A DNA stretch of 64,000 bases from Escallonia rubra. Lineage: Eukaryota; Streptophyta; Magnoliopsida; Escalloniales; Escalloniaceae. The notes under the pieces were generated by a model. That model was not told where the DNA came from. It saw nothing but the letters and a program-made list of their open reading frames with translations, and made no database searches. Below, piece after piece: positions 23,465 through 34,774 of this stretch (position 1 is its first letter; each line of letters begins with the position of its first letter). Made by a program: the position numbers and the translations under genes. The stretch spans positions 62,001 through 126,000 of the forward strand of contig JAVXUO010001662.1 of NCBI GenBank assembly GCA_033065855.1, read 5' to 3'.

Positions 23465-25135
23465 GTTAGGATGTCCCCGATAGAGAGGTAGCTCGACCTA
23501 ATAAGGAGGAACAATAGAATCCATAACCAATGTCTACATTGTTAAACATTATGAACCAGATTTTGACCTTGATGACACATAATATGACTAACTAGCAGCA
23601 AGGAATACCAAATCCAGTCCAACCACAGCCACCACCTCAAGAAGGGAGTACCTTAGGTGAATTTAAAAAACAAAATGTGACTAGCTTTAGGGGGTCGTTA
23701 GACCATATGGACGTAGAGAAGTGGATTAACGAAATGGAGAATTTTTTTTGAGCCATTCATTGCAGTGAGAGACAAAAGGTTGAATTTGCTATCTATAAAC
23801 TGAGAGGAGAGGCCAATCAGTGGTGGAAAATGGTAGAGAAGAGTCTGACTCATCAGCAACTGATTAATATCACTTGGGAACAGTTTAGGGAATTATATTT
23901 TTGACTTACGAGATTTCATGAACAGATGTTAAGGGAGTTTACTAATGTGACGCAAGCTGAATGAGAGTCGGTAAACGAGTTTGAGATAAGGTTTTCTAGT
24001 CTTGCGAGATTTGCAATAAGAATGTTACCTGCGGAGGCAAATAGATGCTAGAAGTCTACGTGAGGGCTTAGGTTTGGACTGATAGACAGAGTGATCTTAG
24101 CTCGATTGACGAGCTATATGGAACGTCCTTACTTGGCACGTGCTTTGGAGCAGTCCAAGTCTGACAATTGAAGAAGGTATAAGCAAAGTCAGGGTGGACA
24201 AAAGAGAGGCAGGCAAGAATTTTTCTAGGAGATATCCACAGGGGTTGACAAACGTCAGCAATTTCACAGTCGGCACATCAGGGTGCCCAAGGCCCTAGGA
24301 TGGGGCAGAATCAGGGATTCAGGCCCGTATCAGTTCACGGATTTAAACCTGGGCAGAGTATGGGATTTGAAAGCACACAGGGTATAGAAACTCGATCAGC
24401 TCAGAGTATGAGGTTTGGACTATCACAAAGTTCTGGAGTTTAACCTGCATAGAGCACTGGTCAGGGTGGCGGATCAGCTTTTCCGTCCATCCCATGTGTC
24501 ATGTGTGGGAGAATTCATAGTGGTAAGTCATGCTATAGATTTACCGAAGGATGTTTTAGGTGTGGCAGTGTGGAGCATCGGGTTCGAGACTGTCCAACTA
24601 TTAGAGATATTCAGTCAACTTTCCATCTTGCACCTATAGCTAATGCATCAACAAGCAGTGGTCCTCGTCAGGAAGAGGACAAGGTCAACAAAGCCAGACT
24701 CAGCAATCTCAGTCTTAATAAGAGTAGAGGCCCAGATCATCAGCTAGACTTTATTCTATGTCTGCTCCGGACGCTACTACATTCAATGACGTGGTGCCAT
24801 GTACACTACATGTTAACCCACTAGGTGTTCGTATATTGTTTGATTATGGAGCATCAAATTCCTTTTTATCCATTACTTTGGCATAAAGATTGAGGGTGGA
24901 AACCCATCCTTTAAAAACTGATCTTGTGAAAGGCACTCCGTTGGGAAAGTCTGGGAGAGTCTTTGACTGTTTCTACAGTTATCTATAATTGTATTGTCTA
25001 TGTAAGGGATAGTGATCTTCTTGTGGATCTCATCCTATTGTTGTGCAGGATTTCGATATCGTACTAGGTATGGGTAGGTTATACTCTAATCATGCATTCG
25101 TTGATTGTCAGGGAAAACCCTAGTAGTGTTTGCAA
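23465..25135 (+). pseudogene. Decayed gypsy gag-protease region
   Basis: Translation across frameshifts and stops recovers a Ty3/gypsy gag (TSFRGSLDHMDVEKWINEME, then a QWWKM region near 23820), a pair of zinc knuckles (CVMCGRIHSGKSC and CFRCGSVEHRVRDCP at about 24500-24600) and an aspartic protease active-site stretch LFDYGASNSF near 24836-24865, where the usual Ser of D-S-G is Tyr. A later fragment reads DIVLGMGRLYSNHAFVDC. In-frame stops interrupt gag near 23750, 23900 and 23960. No reverse transcriptase or integrase follows. I assign it to the element whose 5' LTR is at 13789. Confidence 0.85.
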
Positions 25136-25553
25136 AGTTCATAAGGTATGAGTAGTAGTTAAGTTACTGATTTGATTTATGAGTGAGAATATTGCTTTTG
25201 GAGAATGAATGGTGTTATGTTTGAAAATTGGTTTGAGAATACGATAGGAAATGTGGGATCTTACTTTGTCATCTCGTTCATTCCTTTGTATGTTGAATTC
25301 AATTGTTACTTAATTGAATGTCAACTTGCTCTGAGACGTCAGGGAAGATGTTATTCTTATTGAGTTGTCTTAATCCTTTTTTTTAGAATATTCAGCTACT
25401 TCTTTCTAATCTATTTGGGCTTGGTGGGATAGTATCTGACCCACTGGCCATGAGAAAGTTACGAATTTTATTAAGGACCAACAGCTCTTATTGATCGTAT
25501 TTACTTCGAGTCATTAGGTTGACTTTGCTTTGTCATACCTCTACCATTGTTTC
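25136..25553 (+). other. Gypsy internal remnant
   Basis: Follows the protease region with no recognisable polymerase motifs; presumably decayed internal sequence of the gypsy element up to the insertion at 25554. Confidence 0.4.
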
Positions 25554-28500
25554 TGTAACATCCCAGAATTTTCAAAATATTAACACTCACTCGATCATTT
25601 ACACTAAGACAATAATACCCTCAAACTAAACCAAATTAGAACCACCAGCCAGTCAGAGCAACTAAGACATCGAATAAGACAATATTCTAAATTTACTGTC
25701 ATAATTTAAACATAAATTCTAAGTCAAAAAATTTAAATAGCAATATTGACCCACGCAGAGGTTCTAATGACCAAGACCAAAACTGCAATTCTCTTTCCCT
25801 CACTCAGTTCTAATCCATACTCAATGCAATCTATTGTTGGTTATTGCCTGTCGAAGGGAACAAAAAATGAGGGTGAGCTTTTGAGAGCTCAGTAAGGTCG
25901 CTCAAAATTCAGAAGACGAATTTCAAATGATTAACGGATTTATTTCAAAGGCAATGAGGAAGAGATTTGACTCTCTCCCTTAAATCAGATATCAACGAAA
26001 ATAATTCAATTACACTGTAAACAATGCAGATGATATTGAACATGAGTGGATGCAAAGCCACACAGGCTGTATAGGGAAACACTCACCAAAGCCACACAGG
26101 CAGTACTAGGTAATCATTCAGCAAAGCCACAAAGGCGACGCTCACTAACACTGTGGCTACATATGCATATGAACACTAGCTAGACCATTAAGGTACTAGC
26201 ATCTCTCGACAATAACAGACAATCCTTATGTCACCCTCGATATAGACCATCATTATAACTCCTCAATACACTAACTCATGTCAATATGTAGAATGCAATA
26301 ATCGATAATACAATGATTAAATCGATGCACAACGAGAAATAAATACTGAGCATCGAATAAGATTTTCAATAAACGCTTAAGGCTCAAAATAGGTTTTAAA
26401 GGCAAAATAATACACAATTGTATCAACACAACAGAGTCCAAATAAGTAACAATGACAAACTAGAATAACATACGAAATCAATGAGTTTGGTTCGGATAAA
26501 AATTCCTTACCTCGATCCAAGTGAGCTGAAGCTAAAACGCTCTCAATAAAATCTTCGGAATTAACCTAAGTTGACAAATCACTTATCAGAACAATGTCCA
26601 CACTAATATATTATAAACCTAATGTAATTATCCACAGCGTACCCATTTCTCCACCCGGAACTACGAAATTTGAAGCGGGTTCCACACACAGTCAACCTAT
26701 CCTGATACTCGTCACACTCCTCGAGGTTCAGAAATATCCCAGAAATGTTTTTAATTTTCATTCAGCATTCTTTATAGCTTAATATAGCATATGGAATAAA
26801 AATATAATTTTTAAAATAATTCTTTAAATACACTAAAAACCCATAAATAGCCAAAATTGCTTCTAGCTAGAAATAATGACTCATAATTTTTGTAAAAGCC
26901 TAATATATGTATAAAAGTTATAGAAATAAAAGTGAAAATTTAAAAACCACTAAAACTATTTCTTTATTTTTATCGTTTTGCTAAATTCAATACGATATGG
27001 AAATTATAGCAAATCAACTCTAAAAATCACCAAACTTGATCTAGGACTTCTTTATACTATAAAAACGTTACTCTAATTTTTTCAAAATATTTTCGTGGGT
27101 CTAAAGGCTCAAAAAAAATTATAAGTTTATAATTGCCGAAAATATTAAAAATACATACGATATCCGAAACATATGAAAATTTAACAGTAATTCTAATATT
27201 ATCCTACGACTCTTCCTATAAAGTTTTAAAATTTTACAATAATTGCACGATACCCCATAGCCACGTGGTACAACTATTCATGCACAGTGTACCTCCTTTG
27301 CTGGTTAGACTCATCACTGTTGAACCACCTTCTTCTTCTTCTTCTCTGTTGTCCATACTCTGAACACTCACACACTGTTGGCAGTCATGCTGCTCTTAAA
27401 TACCCACACACTTCACGGCTATACACCTATACATTTGTGTTTAGTCCACAAAATAATGTGCCCAACACCAGAGACTCCACCGCCTCAAAGCCCTATTGTT
27501 CAGAGAAACCAAAAGATACACAAAGGTGTGGCTTTCAAAAAGCTTAGTCTTCTTCTATTTTGACCTTGGCATCCCAAGAAATCCAGAATAGTGACAAGTT
27601 CCCTAGCAAAGAGCTATTTATCAACCAATGATCCATGTTTACCCCGTCTAATTTGTATGAAAGCATAAAATCTGTTGAGATTCAACGAGATTATCTGATT
27701 AAAGTGGCCTCCTAAGTGAAAAAGCCACCTTAAGTGGTTTCGTGGTTACTGTTGCGCACCAACACACGTACTACACCCTTTTTCCCTTCTCCCTTCACGA
27801 TTTCACACACACACAGTTGCAAACTACCAACTCCGTACACTAAAACATAAAGAGAAAATGAGATCGAAACTTACCGGAATTGAAACCTTTTTTCTCGAAA
27901 TCTGACACCAATCCCACGATCAGCCCTCCTCTCTTTCTTTCTCTCTTTTTCCATCTCTTCCTCTTTCCTGTAACTCTCTCTATTTCTCTGTTTCTCTCTT
28001 CAACCGAGCCTTCTCTTACTCTTCATCTTTTTCTCTCTATCTCTCTCTTTCCTTCTTCTTTTTCCGTAACCGAAACCTATCCCCTTTCTTCTTTTCTCTC
28101 TTTATTTCCATTGCTGTGTTATCTCTTTCTCTAACTCCCTCTGTCACTCTCTTCATTCGCATCTCTCTCTGTAACCGAAATGGGATTAATCCCATTACAC
28201 GATTCCCTCCTAATTCCTCTCCTATTTTCCTTTCTAAATTTATCTTTTCCAAGAATAAAGGGTTGACCAGTTAAAAAGATTTTCCCCACGACAATTTAAA
28301 TTTTTACGTAACACCCTTTGAGTTTTATTTTTATTTGTCTCTTGTACCCTGCTTCAAAATTATAAGTAAAAGTTGTGATAAAAATTCGGTTACACTAATC
28401 GTCACTAAATACTTCAATCAATATTAGGTGTAACTGTTGTTAGCGTTAATTTATAACTTATATTTTCTTAAATAACTTGGCACTAAGGGTCATAAACTAT

Positions 28501-28681
28501 AACGCTCAGCTCCACTAATCTACAACATTTCGCTTAAAAAAAATGTCGCTAAAGTTGTCAAAATTATTGCTTACTAAATTGTCACTAAAGGTCAATAACT
28601 AAATTTTTTTTAACTGTAAAACAAGCCTAAGATTTTTGGGTGTTAAAGTTTCTGTACTCATCATTTTTTTGGGATGTTATA
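25554..28681 (-). mobile_element. Gypsy-type LTR in opposite orientation
   Basis: Ends TGTAACATCCC and GGGATGTTATA are imperfectly inverted. On the minus strand it shows the order seen in the other LTRs: a purine-rich leader (plus-strand CT-rich 27900-28170), an AT-rich middle and a tail with GAGCTCTCAAAAGCTCACCC (plus 25870-25895) matching 16694-16712 of the 5' LTR. No primer-binding site or polypurine tract flanks it, so it is a solo LTR or remnant. Flanks gtttc and aaaat do not match, so no target duplication is evident. A stretch near 28380-28600 has gtcactaaag-like motifs, perhaps a relic of a CACTA. Confidence 0.68.
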
Positions 28682-29593
28682 AAAATTATATTGTGAATCT
28701 TAAGAACCAGTAAGTATGATTTTGTTAAAGATTTTCGTGTTTTGATCACACAGTTGTGATTATTGTTATCATTTGGTCCTTAAGTGCTTGATTAAGATCA
28801 TTATTTGTTGTGATTAACCTCAGATGCTTCTTCTTCTTCTTCTTCTTCTTCTTCTTTTTGTGATTGGTGTGTGTTTAATGTGTTCCAAAATATTAACTGG
28901 TTATGATTGTTATTCATAAAGTAGAAATTTGATTATCAGAGTTCTACTGTGTTTTATTCCTAAGTTCTTTTGGAATTGATAGTATGTTATGTACGTGTAT
29001 CTTTACCTAATTTAGGATTTGCATAGTTCACTTGCTTTATATGAGATTATGTAGACTCCTAAGCCTCATATCAGCTGTGAGTGAGAGTAGACTCTCAGAA
29101 CATGGATTAGACTTTGAGAATATGGTTGAACATATGATGGTAGACCCCATGTTACTTGCCTTTAGAACTGAAATATCTTAAATGTTTAACTGAAACGGAT
29201 GATCAAAGGATAAGGCTATAAGATTTTTATAAATAACGTGATTGTGAATTAGAAGGGATAAAAAACTTAGAGCCTTGAACTCTAGTGAAAGTGTAAGACA
29301 TGCAAGTGCATGATCATATTTCGTGCTATGATAAGGTAACACATCTCTCCATAATGAATTCAGTAACAGTTTGGACTCGTTTGATTCAAGACATCAGAGT
29401 GCGCATCAAAATAGTAGTGGTTACAATTTTTCAGTCTTTTTGTGAGGTGTAAGTGCTTATAAGAATTGGTTATCTTATCCGTGTTAGCTTTGGCAGAGTG
29501 CAAGTCATGTGTGACCATAGCTTAGTACTTTAGTATCCCATGGGCTTGAAATTAAGCTCGTTAATATTAAGTAGATGATGTAGATAACATAGT
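28682..29593 (+). other. Gypsy internal remnant or unassigned sequence, with a (TTC)n tract
   Basis: No coding motif was recognised. A (CTT)n/(TTC)n microsatellite occupies 28826-28856. The segment ends in agt, which is duplicated at 50747-50749, so it was contiguous with 50750 onward before the CACTA nest arrived. Confidence 0.5.
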
Positions 29594-30479
29594 CACTACA
29601 ACAAACACTACAAGAAAAGAGGGAATTAGCGACGAACTTTTAGCGACGGAATTTAAAAGTCCTTTCAGCGACGGATACAACCGTCGATGAAACATCCGTC
29701 GTAAAAATGTTTTAACGACGGAAACAGCCGTAGTTAAAACATCTTACGGACATATTTTCAGTGACGGTGTTTTACCGACAAAGTATACCGCCGTTAAATA
29801 GTTTATAGGTTTTTTTTCATTTTCATTTATTTTAAAAGAATATATAGGCGACGGAATCATTCCGGCAGTAAAAGAAACCGTCGGGGAAAGGAGAGTTTTG
29901 CCGCCGAACTTTCACCGACGGCTGTGTTCCGTCGGTAAAGGTCTTAAAAAGACCAAATCCACCTGCTTTTCTTTCTCCCGTTTCTCTCTCTCTCTCTCTC
30001 TCTCTATTAACGCTCACCAGCGATATCTCCTCCGTTGCCACCTCAGTCGCCATCCCCGGCAACCCAGCCCCCGACGTATAGCCTGCCACCGACGCCACCA
30101 CTGCCACCCATCTTAAAAACCGGAGCACCACCGTCGCCACCGCCGCGCCGCCCATCTTCAAAACCTAGAGGTATGTGGGTTGTTTTTCGCTTCATGAAAA
30201 TTGTAATGATCTTAATAATGAGTAATTGGGTTATTTGAGCGATTGTGGGTTATTTGAGCGATTGTATTACCTTAGAAGGGATCCCAATCAGAATATGGGA
30301 TCATGAAGGGTGGTGATTTGTGAGGTTCAGTTTGGCTTAGTTTAGTAAACTATGAACTACAAACCACAATTTTTAGTGTAGCACAAAATTTTTAGTTTAG
30401 TAAACTATGCACTTGTATTGTTGGTTGAAGCTGTAGACTAGAGGTGGTTTGTTTGGTCTGTCAATTTGGTTTGGTTTTG

Positions 30480-31800
30480 GACAAAGGTTTATTGTTTGCT
30501 AGTATTAGTTGATGCCCTAATCAAACCAAACCCTAAACCCTAAATTAAACTAATTGAATCCCTAATTAAACCCTAAATTGATTGCCCCAATCTAACCGAA
30601 CCCTAATTGAACCCTAAATTGAATGCCCTAATCCAACCGAACCCTAAATTGAACTAATTGAACCCTAAATTGAATGCCTCAAATCAACCGAACCCTAAAT
30701 TGAATCAATAGAACCCCCTAATTGAACCCTAAATTAAAGTAATTGAACCCTAAATTGAATGCCCTAATTGACTCGAACCCTAAATTAAACTAATTGAACC
30801 CCTAATTAAACCCTAAATTGATTGCCCCAATCTAACCGAACCCTAAATTGAATGCCCTAATCTAACCGAACCCTAAATTGAACTAATTGAACCCTAAATT
30901 GAATGCCTCAAATCAACCGAACCCTAAATTGAATCAATAGAACCCCTTAATTGAACCCTAAATTGAAGTAATTGAACCCTAAATTGAATGCCCTAATTGA
31001 ATCGAACCCTAAATTAAACTAATTGAACCCCTAATTAAACCCTAAATTGATTGCCCCAATCTAACCGAACCCTAATTCAACCCTAAATTGAATGCTCTAA
31101 TCCAACTGAACCCTAAATTGAACTAATTGAACCCTAAATTGAATGCCTCAAATCAACCGAACCCTAAATTGAATCAATAGGACCCCTTAATTGAACGCTA
31201 AATTGAAGTAATTGAATCCTAAATTGAATTCCATAATTCAATCGAACCCTAAATTAAACTAATTGAATTCCTAATTAAACATTAAATTGATTGCCCCAAT
31301 CTAACCGAACCCTAATTGAACCCTAAATTGAATGCCCTAATCCAATCGAACCCTAAATTGAATTGAACACTAAATTCAATGCCTCAATTCAAGTCAACAG
31401 TATATTAAATGAATAGAACCCCCTAATTGAACCCTAAATTGAAGTAATTGAACCCTAAATTGAATGCCCTAATTGAATCGAACCCTAAATTAAACTAATT
31501 GAACCCCTAATTAAACCCTAAATTGATTGCCCCAATCTAATCGAACCCTAATTGAACCCTAAATTGAATGCCCTAATCCAACCGAACCCTAAATTGAACC
31601 CTAAATTGAATGCCTCAAATCAACTGAACCCTAAATTGAATCAATAGAACCCCCTAATTGAACCCTAAATTGAAGTAATTGAACCCTAAATTGAACCCTA
31701 AATTGAATGCCCTAATCGAACCGAACCCTAAATAAAACTAATTGAACCCTAAATTGAATGCCCTAATACAATCGAACCCTAAATTGAAATAATTCAAGCG
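30480..31800. repeat. AACCCTAAATTGAA minisatellite with about 235-bp higher-order period
   Basis: The basic motif AACCCTAAATTGAAT recurs dozens of times. A longer block containing attgccccaatctaaccg recurs at 30581, 30821, 31050, 31290 and 31526, spacings of 240, 229, 240 and 236 bp. CCCTAAA is the plant telomere unit, but every copy is interrupted by TTGAA, so this is telomere-like rather than telomeric. It is non-coding and lies in the 5' part of the transposase-coding CACTA. Confidence 0.88.
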
Positions 31801-32103
31801 CATCGGATATGTGAATTTTGAACAATTTTTTCCCATTTGAACATTGATCATTTGTTTGATAATTTTAGGTTGTTAATTGTGCGTTTTAGAATTGTGATTA
31901 TTGATCAATGATTTTAGGTTATTAGCTGTGCATTTGAAGTAATTGCGATTATTAATTGATGATTTTAGGTTGTTAATTGATGATTTTAGATTGTTAATTG
32001 TGCATTGAGCATTTGAGATATTGAGATTATTGACGGAAGATGGGACCCAATTGGATTGAATGTGTGATTTTTGTTAATTTTTATTGCATTGAGCATTTGA
32101 GAA

Positions 32104-32690
32104 TTGAGAATTGAGATTGTTGACGGAGGATGGGACCCAATTGGATTGAGATACTTGTTATCTAGCGCAGACACGGACACCACGTCTGACCGACGGTATC
32201 CGACATTTAAAAAACAAATTAACGTATGCCGATGTGTCTGGAGGTGCGTGTCGGTGGGCGTCGGACACGTGTCCGGAGGCGTCGGACACGTGTCCAAAGG
32301 CGTCGGACACGTGTCGGTATGTGTCGGACACGTGTCCGGAGGTGTCAGACACGTATCGGACACCATATCGACACCCTATATGAGGTGTCGGAATTGAGGT
32401 TGTTGACGGAGGATGAGACCCAATTGGATTGAGATACATGTTAGTTAGCGCAGACACGGACACCACGTTTGATCGACGGTGTCCAGCATTTAAAAAACAA
32501 ATTAACGTATGCCGATGTGTCTGGAGGTGCGTGTCGGTAGGCGTCGGACACGTGTCCGGAGGCGTCGGACACGTGTCCAGAGGCGTCGGACACATGTCGG
32601 TATGTGTCGGACACGTGTCCGGAGGTGTCAGACACGTATCGGACACCATATCGACACCCTATATGAGGTGTCGGAATTGGGGTTGTTGAA
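32104..32690. repeat. 282-bp tandem duplication built of CACGTG-centred palindromes
   Basis: Two copies (about 32118-32400 and 32400-32682) of a unit starting gttgacggagg and containing about five consecutive GTCGGACACGTGTCCGGAGGC-type subunits. The 12-mer GGACACGTGTCC is a perfect palindrome with a G-box core. Spacing of the palindromes is about 20-24 bp. Frames across it translate to repetitive GHVSGGVGHVS peptides and are not genes. Confidence 0.88.
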
Positions 32691-32699
32691 TGTGCATTA

Positions 32700-33610
32700 A
32701 ATTTAGGTTAGTTAGGTTAATGCGACATTTTTAGCATGCACCCCCTGGAATCTAATTGTGACTCCAGCACTGGCTATAATTAGCCCTAATTAGTCATGAT
32801 TAACAATATTTTAGTAAATCAATTAACCCTAATTAGCTCTAACGAGCCTAATTAGTTTTAATTAACCCTAAGAACCTGATGAAATTCAAATTAGCTGTAA
32901 TTACCCCAAATTAGCCCAAATGAACCCAATTATGCGCATATTGATTGTAGTTAGCCTAATTAGTCATAATTTGCACTAACATAACCCAATTACGCCTAAT
33001 TAGCGCTAGTTAGGACTAATCAACACTACTCGGCACCATCAAAACCCTAATTAGGACTAAATAACCCTAATTAGTCCTAATCAACCCTAATTAGCTATAA
33101 TTATTCGAAAGTAGCCCTCGTTAACATTAATTAGCTCTAACATAACCCAATTATGCCTAATTAGCCCTAATTAGGACTAATCATCACTACTCGGCACAAT
33201 TAAACCCTAATTAGTCATAATCAACCCTAATTAGCTATAATTATCCGAAACTAGCCCTCATTAACATTAATTAGCCCTAACATAACCCAATTAAGCCTAA
33301 TTAGCCCTAATTAGGACTAATCAGCACTACTCGGCACAATTAAACCCTAATTAGGACTAAATAACTCTAATTAGTCCTAATCAACCCTAGTCAGCTATAA
33401 TTATCCGATACTATCCCTCATTAACATTAATTAGCCCTAACATAACCCAATTAAGCCCAATTAGCCCTAATTAGGACTAATCATCACTACTCGGCACAAT
33501 TAAACCCTAATTAGGACTAAATAACCCTAATCAGTCATAATCAACCCTAATCAGCTATAATTAATAATCATAATTAACCCTAATAACCCAGTTAGCCCTA
33601 ATTAGCCCTT
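32700..33610. repeat. CCCTAATTAG minisatellite with 140-160 bp period
   Basis: Dense CCCTAATTAG, GGACTAATCA and CTAATTAGC motifs. The landmark actactcggcac recurs near 33025, 33186, 33326 and 33486. Non-coding; third of the tandem blocks upstream of the transposase gene. Confidence 0.82.
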
Positions 33611-34774
33611 GTACATCCCATAATTACTCCATGTTGCCTAGAGATGGTTCAATTACTCGTTGTTTACAAACCCTGCCTTCTTTATATTAATTGTTGTTTT
33701 GAGAAGTCCATTGGCAACGAGATGGTTCAACTCGTTGCCAACGAGTTCTATTTAATGTGGAATTGGTAACATATGGAACGATCTTTCTGCAGTTTTGATA
33801 TTTCGGAAAGATTCTTGCATATCTTATCAATTTCTGAACACATGCATGCATAGAAACCCTTAGTTCCCGTTCAAAGGTACTCATTACAAAGTAATGCCTT
33901 GTAATGAGCCTTTGGATGTCCAGTTTGGACAGTTTGGAAAAGCTAATTGTTTATAAAACAGTGTTTTGACTCATGCTTTATGTTCCATGTTATGGATATT
34001 TGGTACACGTTCTTGTGTGTTTCTCCGGGTGCATACAGATCTGGTGTTCTAACATCCGTCAAACCTTCATGAGCAAGGTTAGATGAATGTTAGAACACCT
34101 AATCGATGTGGTGTACTTGGAGAAATGCGGGGAGGTGCTGCCGAATTTTCCACAGACATGGGACTAAGCATGAGTTATTCACTGTTTTATAAACATGTGC
34201 TTTTCTGAATGGGATAGGACCACTACCTGTTCAAGAGTGGAGGGAAAATATGTAGACATGTTGTAACATTCATGCATTGATATTTACATCGGCAATGCCT
34301 AATCACTGGTCATTATTGAAGGTGGTATACAGTACGATAATTCAGTCGTCATGTCAGTCGATCGAAGTTGGATGAAAAGGAAGAATGCTGAAGATTTTGA
34401 GTGTCGCGTTGACGAATTTCTCGACTTCGCTTATGCGCATCCTGCACATGTTGACCTTGATAAGATAAGGTGTCCGTGCGGTAGATGTGAGTTGTTGCAC
34501 TGGAGAAAAAGAATTGAAGTAAAATGGCATTTTCGTCGGTACGGTTTTATGGGTGGATACACAAGGTGGACGCAGCACGGGGAAACGATAGTATTGTCGT
34601 CCAACCTGGCTAGTCAAACTGAAGTTAGGGATGAGGCACGATATGATTTCCGAGATATGATTATGGATGCTGGGCATGCTAATGTTGACTGGGGTAACGA
34701 CAATCCACAACTGTCGAACGAGGGGGCTCATCAGTTTTATGAGTTGTTGAGAGCTGCGGACGAGCCGCGGTGGG

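Noticed and set aside
17334-23469. Firm 5-bp target duplication for the solo LTR
   Set aside because: atcag and gttag match at only three of five positions; decay by transitions is possible but not demonstrable.
25554-28681. Complete retrotransposon in reverse orientation
   Set aside because: Only LTR-like sequence is present; no PBS, polypurine tract, gag or pol was seen in either direction.
29970-30170. Protein-coding first exon of the CACTA transposase
   Set aside because: The CT- and CCACC-rich stretch has open frames, but none links by splicing to TNP2 with a recognised domain; more likely an untranslated leader.
30480-31800. Interstitial telomere
   Set aside because: CCCTAAA units are never adjacent in tandem; each is separated by TTGAA-type sequence, and the block lies well inside a CACTA with intact ends.
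32104-32690. Frames encoding GHVSGGVGHVS-type repeats on both strands
   Set aside because: They arise from the palindromic tandem repeat; the frame is open in several registers and has no promoter or start context.
30480-33610. CRISPR array
   Set aside because: Plant nuclear DNA; repeats are contiguous and degenerate with no unique spacers of constant length and no cas genes.
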